The notes: generated from the letters alone by a model not told the origin. A stretch of DNA of 64,000 bases from Streptococcus sp. M334 (GCF_000187745.1 NZ_GL732486.1:144532-208531), one strand, 5' to 3'; shown: positions 37,641-46,355, numbered from the stretch's first letter. Numbers and translations are program-made.

Positions 37641-38274
37641 TAGGATGTTGGTGAGTTAAGTTCAATCCCCAAGGGACCAAATTTTCAGTTTTATTTTTGA
37701 TACGTGTGATATTATCCTTATGTCGAATGATAATCAAACTAGCGAGTGCTAGGATAATAGCGATGAAGAGAGGGTCATAGTTGCTCAGGATAAAACCAAC
37801 AAGTGGAAAGAGTAGAACCCCGATAACAGCTGCGATAGATGCGGTGACACTAGAGAGTGAAATCATACTACCAAGATAGAGGGTTCCAAAGAAAACAACT
37901 GCAAGGTAGAGACAGAAGACAGGCGCAAATCCGAAAATCACTCCAGCGCTAGTTGCGACAGCCTTGCCACCCTTAAATCCTGCAAAAATTGGAAAGGTAT
38001 GGCCAATAACAGCCAAAAGTCCAAAGATGAGAGGAGAAACGCCTTGCAGATGAAACATAATCGGAAGAAGCGTTGCTAGGGTTCCTTTGAAAAAATCAAT
38101 CACAAAGGTTGCCATTCCCGCTTTTTTTCCTAAAATGCGGAAGGTATTGGTCGTTCCAGTGTTACCAGAACCATGTTCGCGCAGATTGATTTGAAAAAAT
38201 ACTTGTCCAATCCAGAGACCAGACGGAATCGAACCCAGCAGATAGGCTAGGATTAATAAAACTATTGTAATCAT
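37633..38274 (-). CDS. plsY: Acyl-phosphate:glycerol-3-phosphate acyltransferase
   Basis: PlsY (213 residues) transfers acyl groups from acyl-phosphate to glycerol 3-phosphate in the membrane, the first step of phospholipid synthesis. It has five or more hydrophobic segments and the three conserved motifs: [22 protein letters not shown] and GGKAVATS. The ATG lies 7 bases after a TATAAT on the minus strand, so the mRNA is probably leaderless. It is divergent from parE. Confidence 0.94.
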   Translation of the reverse strand: MITIVLLILAYLLGSIPSGLWIGQVFFQINLREHGSGNTGTTNTFRILGKKAGMATFVIDFFKGTLATLLPIMFHLQGVSPLIFGLLAVIGHTFPIFAGFKGGKAVATSAGVIFGFAPVFCLYLAVVFFGTLYLGSMISLSSVTASIAAVIGVLLFPLVGFILSNYDPLFIAIILALASLIIIRHKDNITRIKNKTENLVPWGLNLTHQHPKK

Positions 38275-38280
38275 ACTACT

Positions 38281-38289
38281 ATTATATCA
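38281..38289 (-). promoter_or_regulatory. plsY promoter, probably leaderless
   Basis: On the minus strand TGA-TATAAT ends at 38281 and the A of the ATG is at 38274, the expected start point. There is no Shine-Dalgarno sequence. Confidence 0.7.
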
Positions 38290-38351
38290 TGAAATGGAAA
38301 AGAAAGGCATAGAATCTCTTCTGAAATTGTCACACCGGAGAAAGAAAAATT

Positions 38352-38380
38352 TTGCAAAATCCTTGGAAAACCTGTAGAAT
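38352..38380 (+). promoter_or_regulatory. Promoter of parE
   Basis: TTGCAA (38352-38357), 17 bases, TAGAAT (38375-38380). AGGAGG and the parE GTG follow. Confidence 0.7.
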
Positions 38381-38409
38381 AGTAAAGATGAACGAATAGG
38401 AGGTTCCTT

Positions 38410-40353
38410 GTGTCAAAAAAGGAAATCAATATTAATAATTATAATGATGATGCCATTCAGGTGCTAGAAGGGTTGGATGCGGTCCGAAAACGTCCAGGGA
38501 TGTATATCGGATCGACCGATGGAGCTGGTCTCCACCACCTAGTCTGGGAAATCGTCGATAATGCTGTCGATGAGGCCTTGTCTGGATTTGGTGATCGTAT
38601 TGATGTGACTATCAATAAAGATGGTAGTTTGACTGTACAAGACCATGGTCGTGGGATGCCGACAGGTATGCACGCTATGGGAATTCCAACCGTTGAGGTT
38701 ATCTTTACCATTCTCCACGCTGGAGGAAAATTCGGTCAAGGAGGATACAAGACATCGGGTGGACTTCACGGGGTAGGGTCTTCCGTTGTAAACGCCCTAT
38801 CAAGCTGGTTGGAAGTTGAAATTACTCGTGATGGTGAAGTTTACAAGCAACGTTTTGAAAATGGTGGCAAACCTGTTACGACTTTGAAGAAAATCGGTAC
38901 AGCGCCCAAGTCTAAAACAGGTACTAAAGTTACTTTTATGCCTGATGCGACGATTTTTTCTACGATAGACTTTAAGTACAATACCATTTCAGAGCGCCTT
39001 AATGAATCAGCTTTTCTCTTAAAAAATGTGACCTTATCTCTGACTGACAAACGAACAGATGAAGCGATTGAGTTCCACTATGAGAATGGAGTACAAGACT
39101 TTGTTTCTTACCTCAACGAAGACAAGGAAATCTTGACGCCAGTCCTTTACTTTGAAGGTGAAGACAACGGTTTCCAAGTGGAAGTAGCGCTTCAGTACAA
39201 TGATGGATTTTCAGATAACATTCTGTCCTTTGTAAATAACGTTCGCACAAAGGATGGAGGGACGCACGAGACAGGACTCAAGTCTGCCATTACCAAGGTC
39301 ATGAATGACTACGCGCGTAAGACAGGTCTTCTCAAGGAAAAAGATAAAAACCTTGAAGGGTCAGACTATCGTGAGGGACTAGCGGCCGTTCTTTCTATCT
39401 TGGTTCCTGAAGAACACTTGCAGTTTGAAGGGCAGACTAAGGATAAACTTGGAAGTCCCCTAGCACGTCCCGTTGTAGATGGGATTGTGGCTGATAAGTT
39501 GACCTTCTTCCTTATGGAAAATGGGGAACTGGCTTCCAATCTCATTCGCAAGGCTATCAAGGCGCGTGATGCTCGCGAGGCGGCACGTAAGGCGCGTGAT
39601 GAGAGTCGAAATGGTAAGAAGAACAAGAAGGACAAGGGCTTGTTGTCTGGGAAATTGACCCCAGCCCAGTCTAAGAATCCAGCTAAGAATGAACTCTATC
39701 TAGTCGAGGGGGACTCTGCCGGCGGTTCTGCCAAGCAAGGCCGTGACCGTAAGTTTCAGGCTATCTTGCCTCTTCGTGGTAAGGTTATCAATACAGCTAA
39801 AGCCAAGATGGCGGATATCCTCAAAAATGAGGAAATCAACACTATGATTTATACCATTGGTGCGGGTGTTGGGGCAGACTTCTCTATTGAAGATGCCAAC
39901 TATGACAAGATCATTATCATGACCGATGCCGATACTGATGGTGCCCATATCCAGACCTTGCTCTTGACATTTTTCTACCGTTACATGCGTCCGCTAGTCG
40001 AAGCAGGACATGTCTATATTGCCCTCCCACCTCTCTATAAGATGTCCAAAGGAAAAGGCAAGAAAGAAGAAGTGGCCTATGCTTGGACGGACGGAGAGCT
40101 AGAAGAACTCCGCAAGCAGTTCGGTAAAGGCGCTACTCTCCAACGATATAAAGGACTTGGTGAGATGAATGCGGACCAGCTCTGGGAAACAACCATGAAC
40201 CCAGAAACTCGTACCCTCATCCGTGTTACGATTGAAGACCTAGCACGCGCCGAACGCCGTGTCAATGTCCTCATGGGTGACAAGGTCGAACCACGCCGTA
40301 AGTGGATTGAAGACAATGTCAAGTTTACGCTAGAAGAAGCGACAGTGTTTTAA
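38410..40353 (+). CDS. parE: DNA topoisomerase IV subunit B
   Basis: The ATPase/TOPRIM subunit of topoisomerase IV (647 residues) works with ParC to unlink daughter chromosomes. GHKL motifs are DNAVDEA, DHGRGMP and [13 protein letters not shown]. The TOPRIM domain has [16 protein letters not shown] and MTDADTDGAHIQT. The start is a GTG with AGGAGG 6 bases upstream. The Asp of EGDSAGG, a known fluoroquinolone position, is unchanged. Its stop overlaps the first restriction-modification gene by one base, so the accessory genes were inserted tightly behind it. parC lies 6.1 kb downstream. Confidence 0.97.
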   Translation: MSKKEININNYNDDAIQVLEGLDAVRKRPGMYIGSTDGAGLHHLVWEIVDNAVDEALSGFGDRIDVTINKDGSLTVQDHGRGMPTGMHAMGIPTVEVIFTILHAGGKFGQGGYKTSGGLHGVGSSVVNALSSWLEVEITRDGEVYKQRFENGGKPVTTLKKIGTAPKSKTGTKVTFMPDATIFSTIDFKYNTISERLNESAFLLKNVTLSLTDKRTDEAIEFHYENGVQDFVSYLNEDKEILTPVLYFEGEDNGFQVEVALQYNDGFSDNILSFVNNVRTKDGGTHETGLKSAITKVMNDYARKTGLLKEKDKNLEGSDYREGLAAVLSILVPEEHLQFEGQTKDKLGSPLARPVVDGIVADKLTFFLMENGELASNLIRKAIKARDAREAARKARDESRNGKKNKKDKGLLSGKLTPAQSKNPAKNELYLVEGDSAGGSAKQGRDRKFQAILPLRGKVINTAKAKMADILKNEEINTMIYTIGAGVGADFSIEDANYDKIIIMTDADTDGAHIQTLLLTFFYRYMRPLVEAGHVYIALPPLYKMSKGKGKKEEVAYAWTDGELEELRKQFGKGATLQRYKGLGEMNADQLWETTMNPETRTLIRVTIEDLARAERRVNVLMGDKVEPRRKWIEDNVKFTLEEATVF

Positions 40354-42395
40354 TGAAAGAAAATAATATGTTAGTAAACTGGAAATTAGAGTCGGATGTG
40401 AATGACTATGTGAAAAAGCAGTTTGAAAATCTTGGTTTGAAAAAATTACAGGATTATAATGAAGAATCTGCGATGAGTGCTTATCTCAAAGAGGCGCTTA
40501 AGGGGGCGGCTAAGACGCAAACTAAGACTAATTTTGGAAAACCAGATTTTCATATTGAAAAATACAAACAAGTTCCTATCTTGATTGAAAACAAACTCAA
40601 ATTATCTAAGCTAGTTGCTCAAACAAAGGACGGTATTAAGTTTGATGATAAATCAATTAGTGATTTTGCAGTGAATGGGGCTTTGCATTATGCGAGGGCA
40701 GTTATTGATAGTGGTAAATATCATGAAGCCGTCGCAGTTGGTGTTGCAGGAGATAACGAAGAAAATGTGACTATCAAAGTTTATTATGTCTTTGGTTCTG
40801 CTCCTAATGCCTATAAAGAGCTATCAAAGGTAACGACTTTTGATTTTTTGGAAAATGAGTCCACCTTTGAGACATTCTACAAAGATGCTATTTTGAGCGA
40901 AGAAGAAAAACACCAAATTCTGATTGATAGTCAAGCGACCTTGCAAGGCTATGCTAAAAAGCTCAATAAATTGATGCACAACCATAATATCACAGCTCCT
41001 CAACGGGTGCTTTATGTGTCTGGTATGCTATTATCTATGCAGGATATCGTAGATTGTAAAGGCAACAAGGTTGATGAGGGCTTAATACCTGATGATTTAA
41101 AGGGTGTACAGTCTGAAACCAAGCGTGATGGTAAGAAAGTAGTTGATCAAATCAAGGCTTTCCTAGATGAACGTGAAATCAATGAAGACAAGAAAACTCT
41201 CATGTTAGCTTCTTTTGGAGAAATTTCCAAAGATAGCCAGCGTGATGAGTTGACTACCAATGATAAAGAAGTAGCACAACTTCTCCCTCAAAAGGAAAAC
41301 TCTGTTACCAAGCAAATCTTCACTTTTATCTATGAGAATATTTTCAAATCCATTGATGGTTTTGGGGGACATATCGATATTATGGGGGAGATGTACTCCG
41401 AATTTCTCAAGTATGCTTTGGGAGATGGAAAAGAAATTGGTATTGTCCTGACCCCTCCTTATGTTACCAAAATGATGGCGCAAATTCTGGGGATAACAAG
41501 TGAGAGCAAGGTTATGGATTTGGCGACTGGTTCGGCTGGTTTCCTCATTTCAGCTATGGAGTTGATGATAGATCATGCAAATGCCAGTTTTGGGAAGGGG
41601 ACTTCTCGAGCCAACGAGGAGATTGCGAATCTCAAGAAAGATAATCTGCTAGGAATAGAACTTAATGCAGAGATGTATACATTAGCGACAACCAATATGA
41701 TTCTTCGTGGAGATGGGTCTAGTCGAATTGAAAAAGGTTCGGCCTTCAATCGTCCTGAGAGTCTGTTTATGGATTTTAAAGCCAATCGTGTCTTGCTGAA
41801 TCCACCTTTCTCTTATGAAGAAAATGGTCTACCTTTTATAGCCTATGGTTTGGATAAGATGGAGTGTGGCGGTCTTGGTGCTATTATCATTCAAGATAGT
41901 GCTGGTTCTGGTAAGGCGATAAAGACAGCTCAAGCTATTTTGAAAAAGCATACCCTGCTTGCTTCTATCAAAATGCCTGTTGACCTTTTTATTCCCATGG
42001 CAGGGGTCCAGACTTCTATCTATATTTTTAAGGCACATGAGGCACACGATTACGACCAGACAGTTAAATTTATTGATTTTAGAAATGACGGTTTTAAACG
42101 TGCTAAGCGAGGGATTTCAGAGGTTGATAATCCTATCCAACGATACCAAGATGTAATTAAAATTTATAAGGCTGGCAAGAGGGCAGAGGTAAGTAAAGAA
42201 CTGTGGGATTTGGATGCTATCTTTATAGAGGACTTTATCACTGACAAGGGTAACGATTGGAATTTCGAACAGCACCAGAACATTGATACAAAACCAACCT
42301 TGGACGATTTTAAAAAGACTGTTGCTGACTACCTAGCTTGGGAAGTAGAACAACTCCTGAAGAGTAAGGGAGAAGATAGCTCAAAAAAAGCCTAA
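40353..42395 (+). CDS. BcgI-like restriction-modification subunit: nuclease plus N6-adenine methylase
   Basis: A 680-residue protein. Its N-terminal part has a PD-(D/E)xK-like nuclease motif (Pro64-Asp65, then E79-N-K81). A central and C-terminal type I-like N6-adenine methyltransferase follows, with DLATGSAGF from residue 389 (SAM motif I) and NPPF at 483-486 (catalytic motif IV). The architecture fits the A subunit of BcgI-type (IIB/IIG) enzymes, which combine cutting and methylation. It starts by overlapping the parE stop by one base. It ends in an A7 run followed at once by TAA, and the specificity frame continues in the -1 frame across this point, so a larger fusion is likely. GC and codon use look slightly lower than the flanking par genes. 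Confidence 0.85.
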   Translation: MKENNMLVNWKLESDVNDYVKKQFENLGLKKLQDYNEESAMSAYLKEALKGAAKTQTKTNFGKPDFHIEKYKQVPILIENKLKLSKLVAQTKDGIKFDDKSISDFAVNGALHYARAVIDSGKYHEAVAVGVAGDNEENVTIKVYYVFGSAPNAYKELSKVTTFDFLENESTFETFYKDAILSEEEKHQILIDSQATLQGYAKKLNKLMHNHNITAPQRVLYVSGMLLSMQDIVDCKGNKVDEGLIPDDLKGVQSETKRDGKKVVDQIKAFLDEREINEDKKTLMLASFGEISKDSQRDELTTNDKEVAQLLPQKENSVTKQIFTFIYENIFKSIDGFGGHIDIMGEMYSEFLKYALGDGKEIGIVLTPPYVTKMMAQILGITSESKVMDLATGSAGFLISAMELMIDHANASFGKGTSRANEEIANLKKDNLLGIELNAEMYTLATTNMILRGDGSSRIEKGSAFNRPESLFMDFKANRVLLNPPFSYEENGLPFIAYGLDKMECGGLGAIIIQDSAGSGKAIKTAQAILKKHTLLASIKMPVDLFIPMAGVQTSIYIFKAHEAHDYDQTVKFIDFRNDGFKRAKRGISEVDNPIQRYQDVIKIYKAGKRAEVSKELWDLDAIFIEDFITDKGNDWNFEQHQNIDTKPTLDDFKKTVADYLAWEVEQLLKSKGEDSSKKA

Positions 42396-42440
42396 GCCCC
42401 AGACTCGCAAAGTTAGAGGATGACTTTGTCAAAGCTGGGG
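42366..42440 (+). promoter_or_regulatory. Putative programmed -1 ribosomal frameshift cassette
   Basis: Three parts are in register. An SD-like AAGGGAG (42366-42372) lies about 10 bases before the slippery heptamer A AAA AAA (42383-42389, zero frame TCA AAA AAA GCC). Seven bases further a GC-rich hairpin starts: CCCCAG (42397) with CTGGGG (42435), and an inner AAAGT/ACTTT. The zero-frame stop TAA is at 42393. Shifting by -1 enters the specificity frame. Confidence 0.65.
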
Positions 42441-43597
42441 GAAAGTTTAAAGAATATAAAGTATCCGATTTATTTGATATTGTATCGGGGAATCAGCCGC
42501 CTCTTCGTAATCGTTTTAATGTAAAAGAAGAAGGAATGGTAAATACAATTACTGGAGCGACAACTCGAAATGGGATAAATTTTTATTCGTATAGCGATTT
42601 TAGTTATAATCATGAGTTGACAATATCAAAAGATGGTGAGTATGCAGGAACAGTTTTCTTACAGACAGAACCTTTCATTGTCGGAGGACACTGCATGGGG
42701 ATTTTTGCTAGTAAAAACTATAAAACAATGTCTGATGAGAGTAAACTATATATTGCAGCTCTCATTAATAAAGTACGTCCGATGTGGGCCGGTAATGATA
42801 GACCTAGCGTACAAAAATCTCGTCTTGAAAAATTAGAACTGGAATTACCATTTTTAAATAATGAAATAGCGTTTTTATATATGGAAAACTACATCAAAGC
42901 GCTCGAGGCTGAACGCATCGAGACGCTCGAGGCTTATCTAACTGTAACAAATCTCAGAGATTATCATCTTACAAAAAATGATGAAAAAGTACTTGACAAG
43001 TTTGCAAAACTTTCCGATACTAAGAGTAGAGTAGAGGAGTCGGAGGACTATGCTTATTTCAAATTGCAAGATGTATTGAAATGGTGTTCTGGAATTAAAG
43101 AGTTAAATCCGTTAAAATTAGATGAATTATCCGATGAAAGCGAAAATAAATATCCTTTCTATGGACAGGCAATAATTAATAATGGTATTATTTCTTATCA
43201 CAATTTGAGAAGAGAGGTTCTAAATAATCCAGATGGAAGACCAACAATTTTAATTCATTCTAATAATCAAAATATTGTCTATTTAGAGTCACCATTTTAT
43301 CTAAAAGATGGACATGGTGCAACAAGTGTTCTACAATCAGAGAAATTGGACAAATATACGGCATTCTACTTAATGACTGCAATAAAAAAAGTTATTGAGA
43401 AGAGATTTAATTATAATGCCAAGGCTACCAAAATTGGGTTAAAAGAAACAGAGATTCAACTTCCAATCCAAAATGGACAAATCGACTATACATTTATGTC
43501 TGATTTTATTCGAGCAGTGGAGAAATTGGTTATCAAGGATTTAGTCATCTGGGCTGACAAAAAAATTGCTACGACTAAGGAAGTAGTAGCAAGATAG
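42389..43597 (+). CDS. Restriction-modification specificity domain (in -1 frame after the methylase)
   Basis: This frame encodes a specificity (S) protein with two target-recognition halves. The first half begins KFKEYKVSDLFDIVSGNQPP and the second begins YFKLQDVLKWCSGIKELNP. Each half is followed by a helical spacer (KALEAERIETLEAYL; FIRAVEKLVIKDLVI). The frame is open from 42380, but no ATG, GTG or TTG exists before 42536. Starting at 42536 would remove the conserved first 50 residues. I therefore read it as continuing from the methylase by -1 frameshift after the A7 run, giving a product of about 1,081 residues. The alternatives are a truncated protein from 42536 or a disabled locus. Confidence 0.75.
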   Translation, partial: SLSPRLAKLEDDFVKAGGKFKEYKVSDLFDIVSGNQPPLRNRFNVKEEGMVNTITGATTRNGINFYSYSDFSYNHELTISKDGEYAGTVFLQTEPFIVGGHCMGIFASKNYKTMSDESKLYIAALINKVRPMWAGNDRPSVQKSRLEKLELELPFLNNEIAFLYMENYIKALEAERIETLEAYLTVTNLRDYHLTKNDEKVLDKFAKLSDTKSRVEESEDYAYFKLQDVLKWCSGIKELNPLKLDELSDESENKYPFYGQAIINNGIISYHNLRREVLNNPDGRPTILIHSNNQNIVYLESPFYLKDGHGATSVLQSEKLDKYTAFYLMTAIKKVIEKRFNYNAKATKIGLKETEIQLPIQNGQIDYTFMSDFIRAVEKLVIKDLVIWADKKIATTKEVVAR

Positions 43598-43608
43598 TTC
43601 AGGATATC

Positions 43609-43666
43609 TGTCCTTTTTAGGGAGTAGCTGTCCTGACTTTTAGGCAGCTTTTCCCTAAAAAGGACA
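43609..43666 (+). repeat. Long perfect inverted repeat after the restriction-modification genes
   Basis: A 15-bp perfect stem (43609-43623 with 43652-43666) encloses a second stem, AGCTG/CAGCT. No T-run follows on either strand close by, so it is not a standard terminator. It may be a small palindromic repeat or an mRNA-end stabiliser. Confidence 0.7.
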
Positions 43667-43746
43667 AGTTGAGTTTTGATAACAGCTGTTTATTTACAAC
43701 TTACAAAAAGTTTACATTAAAAAAAGTAAGAAGGAGTATCTAGTGA

Positions 43747-44088
43747 ATGGTGAATAAGAAACCTAAAGGAGCGGCAAAGATTAGATTGTTCAAAATAAGT
43801 CATGCAGAGTATGGGAAAGTACTTGATGTGTTGGATGCGAAAACATCTATTTTGGATGTAAGAAATATGATTTCTAATAGAGAGCCTGATTATGAGTATT
43901 TTATTCCAAAAGTGATATTTTCATTGGACAAAGAGGCTAAGGAAAATGGTTTCTATTTTAGCGGACTCAACGGAGATTTTGCTTACTTACCAAGGGTTAC
44001 TACAGATATTGTAGAGTTTAAGTTGCCAGATGAACTGAAAGAACATATTGCTAAAGGACACCCTGTTTTCTACACAAAATGGCGCTAA
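43747..44088 (+). CDS. Small protein upstream of fic, unknown function
   Basis: I do not recognise this 113-residue protein. It is basic at the N-terminus (VNKKPKGAAKIRLFK) and has no signal or membrane segment. It ends 12 bases before fic and shares its transcript, so it could be a Fic partner or inhibitor. However, it lacks the (S/T)xxxE(G/N) motif of known Fic antitoxins, and the Fic protein already carries one. GGAG lies 9 bases before the ATG. Confidence 0.6.
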   Translation: MVNKKPKGAAKIRLFKISHAEYGKVLDVLDAKTSILDVRNMISNREPDYEYFIPKVIFSLDKEAKENGFYFSGLNGDFAYLPRVTTDIVEFKLPDELKEHIAKGHPVFYTKWR

Positions 44089-44100
44089 TAAGGGGAAAAT

Positions 44101-44703
44101 ATGGTATTGGAAAATAAACTAGGCATTATAAACTCAGCCCAGCTGGCAGATGCAGAAGAAAAACTGACAAAAAAGCAAGCCGCCCTGCTTTTTCAGACAG
44201 GAGATTTGTTCAAGATGGAAGTTGGGACATTTGCAGGGCTGTCAGCTATTCACCACTATCTCTTTTTCAGCATCTATGATTTTGCTGGAAAAATCCGTGA
44301 TGTTAATATTGCAAAGGATAACTTTCAATTTGCCCCCCGTATTTTTTTAGAGCAATCCTTACAGTATATTGACAAACTTCCTCATGACAATTTTGATCAA
44401 GTGGTTGATAAGTATGCGGATATGAATATTGCACATCCTTTCCGTGAGGGAAATGGACGCGCCATGCGGATTTGGCTAGATTGTATGCTTCGTGAGAAGC
44501 TGGGTAAGGTGGTAGATTGGAACGCCATTGATAAGGATGAATACCTGAATGCCATGAAGCGTAGTGCAGTATCGACTGGAGAACTCAAGTATTTGCTCCT
44601 CAATAACTTGACGGATGACCTCAGTCAGACCAATTTCTTTAAGGGAGTGGATGCTTCATACTACTACGAAGGATATAGCCTTTACCAGACAGAGGAATTA
44701 TAG
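44101..44703 (+). CDS. Fic family protein (class III-like)
   Basis: A 200-residue Fic protein that would transfer AMP from ATP to target side chains. The active-site motif HPFREGNGR is complete from His112. Near the C-terminus SYYYEG (Ser186 to Glu190) matches the SxxxE(G/N) inhibitory motif, which in class III Fic proteins sits in the C-terminal helix and blocks the ATP gamma-phosphate. The enzyme is therefore predicted to be autoinhibited. The length is typical for the class. It lies in the accessory block between parE and parC, after a small gene of unknown function. Confidence 0.88.
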   Translation: MVLENKLGIINSAQLADAEEKLTKKQAALLFQTGDLFKMEVGTFAGLSAIHHYLFFSIYDFAGKIRDVNIAKDNFQFAPRIFLEQSLQYIDKLPHDNFDQVVDKYADMNIAHPFREGNGRAMRIWLDCMLREKLGKVVDWNAIDKDEYLNAMKRSAVSTGELKYLLLNNLTDDLSQTNFFKGVDASYYYEGYSLYQTEEL

Positions 44704-44761
44704 TATAAAAACTATCCAGTAAGAAGACACCTAGTGATCTATAAAATGAGAAGGTACTGAC

Positions 44762-45589
44762 ATGAGAGCTGAAACAGAAATGATAGATCTGATTTTACAA
44801 ACTGCCAAAACTACACAAGTAGAAGCTGTCGCCATGTCTGGTTCACGAACTGATACAAAAGCACCAAAAGATGAGTTTCAAGACTATGACGTGGTCTATG
44901 TCGTGGACGATTTAGATAATCTGACGAGTGACCTTTCTTGGCTAGACCAGTTTGGGAAACGAATTATCGAGCAAGAGGTTACTCTTGACCATCGTCGTCT
45001 TTATCTCATGCTCTTTGAAGACGGCAATCGTATTGATTTAACTCTCTGCCCCAAAGAACACATTCAAGAGTGGGCGGATAGTGAAGCTGATTATACAGTA
45101 TTAAAAGATGAGAAAGGCTTGTTTGAGTCTTATACTACAAGTCCTCAACGTTACTGGATGAATCCAGCTAGCCCGATTGATTTTGAAAAAGCCTGCAATG
45201 AATTTTGGTGGGTGTCGGCTTACGTGGTCAAAGGCATTCATCGGAACCACCTTGTCTATGCGACGGATCATCTATATGGAATCTGTCAGCAAGAATTGCT
45301 CAAGATTTTAGCTTGGCAAGTGGCAGCAAATAAGGGAACGGTCGATGTTGGCAAGAACTACAAGTACCTCTTTCAGTATTTGCCTGCTGAGAAAGAAAAG
45401 GAATTCTCAAGTCTACTTGACTTCTCAAGTTTAGATAAAATCACTCAGTCATTGTTTGCTACGATGAAATTTTTCCACCGAGAGGCTCAGTCCCTTGCCC
45501 AAAAGATGGGATTTGACTACGATAAAGAAGTAGCTGAGAAGATGATGAGATATGCTGAGGAAAGAGTGAAGAAGTTTGGGAGTAATTAG
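44762..45589 (+). CDS. AadE-like aminoglycoside 6-adenylyltransferase
   Basis: A 275-residue nucleotidyltransferase of the AadE/ANT(6) family, whose members adenylylate streptomycin. The NT-fold motif SGSRTDTKAPKDEFQDYDVV supplies GS and the DxD-like DYD ligands, with RIDLTL providing the third acid. The helical C-terminal domain is complete (YLFQYLPAEKEKEF). Codon use matches the host, so it may be an old chromosomal gene rather than a recent resistance import. Streptomycin as substrate is inferred, not shown. AAGG lies about 10 bases before the ATG. Confidence 0.82.
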   Translation: MRAETEMIDLILQTAKTTQVEAVAMSGSRTDTKAPKDEFQDYDVVYVVDDLDNLTSDLSWLDQFGKRIIEQEVTLDHRRLYLMLFEDGNRIDLTLCPKEHIQEWADSEADYTVLKDEKGLFESYTTSPQRYWMNPASPIDFEKACNEFWWVSAYVVKGIHRNHLVYATDHLYGICQQELLKILAWQVAANKGTVDVGKNYKYLFQYLPAEKEKEFSSLLDFSSLDKITQSLFATMKFFHREAQSLAQKMGFDYDKEVAEKMMRYAEERVKKFGSN

Positions 45590-45618
45590 AAAAATGAAAA
45601 AGCGAGAGGAGAAGACTC

Positions 45619-46179
45619 ATGATTGAAAAAGTGGAACGCCTTATTACAGAGATTAATCGTATTCATCTAGAATATTCTAAAGATTATTTTGAAACGGGTA
45701 AGGTGGAAAAAATCAATCTCAAGCATACCTTTTCTAAAGTTCCTACGAAAGCGATTTTGGCCTACCGTCTGAATTTACATGAGTCGATTAATGACTATCT
45801 GATGAAAGCGGATGTCCAAAATATTGCCTATGTTTATCGCGTCAAAACTTCTGAGTCTATTTTAGATAAAATTACACGTTTTTCAGAGCGTCAAGAGGGC
45901 TATCCTGTGAATTCAATTCTTAATGATATTTTTGGTGCTCGTATGATTTTGAGTTCCAAAGAGATAGCTCAAGTCATGGAGAAATTAGATGATTGGCAAG
46001 AGATGTACGGACTAAAAAACTGGTATTTACGTGATAAAGATGGCTATGTCGGTATTCATATCTATTTTAAAAATAAAAGTAATTTTTACTACCCTTGGGA
46101 ACTTCAACTTTGGGATAAGAAAGATGTAGATAGCAATATAGCCAGTCATATCAAGTATAAACGAGGATTTGTGGAGTAG
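45619..46179 (+). CDS. Small RelA/SpoT-domain protein
   Basis: A 186-residue protein consisting mainly of a RelA/SpoT-like nucleotidyltransferase domain. YRVKTSESILDKITRF matches the ATP-binding RxKxxxSIxxK segment, NDIFGARMI the metal-site (D/E)xxGxR segment, GYVGIH the G-loop (normally GYRSIH), and ELQLWD the ExQ(I/L) segment. Neither the HD hydrolase nor the regulatory domains of Rel are present. It could be a small alarmone synthetase or a toxic relative (toxSAS-type), and no obvious antitoxin gene adjoins it. GAGGAG precedes the ATG. Synthetic activity is not established. Confidence 0.75.
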   Translation: MIEKVERLITEINRIHLEYSKDYFETGKVEKINLKHTFSKVPTKAILAYRLNLHESINDYLMKADVQNIAYVYRVKTSESILDKITRFSERQEGYPVNSILNDIFGARMILSSKEIAQVMEKLDDWQEMYGLKNWYLRDKDGYVGIHIYFKNKSNFYYPWELQLWDKKDVDSNIASHIKYKRGFVE

Positions 46180-46271
46180 ACATTTCAAGTGGAAATGACG
46201 ATACAGGAATTGGATAAAACTCACTTACTCTATATTTTTTCTTTTTCCATAATATGTACTCTCCATTTTTC

Positions 46272-46315
46272 GAAAGGAGTTGAACACGCCCTAAATGCTG
46301 TGTGAAATTCCTTAA
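46272..46315 (+). repeat. Remnant of an A-type array unit
   Basis: GAAAGGAGTTGAACACGCCC closely follows the start of deoD-leader unit A. Its P2 is ACAC/GTGT where A2 has CCCAC/GTGGG, a compensatory change. The P3 part is missing. Confidence 0.6.
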
Positions 46316-46355
46316 TACTAACCTAATCAATAAATTTTAAACACTTTAAACTATA

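Noticed and set aside
42536..43597. Independent specificity gene starting at the ATG at 42536
   Set aside because: This start has only a weak AAGAAGG-type site and would delete about 50 conserved residues (KFKEYKVSDLFDIVSGNQPP onward) of the first recognition half.
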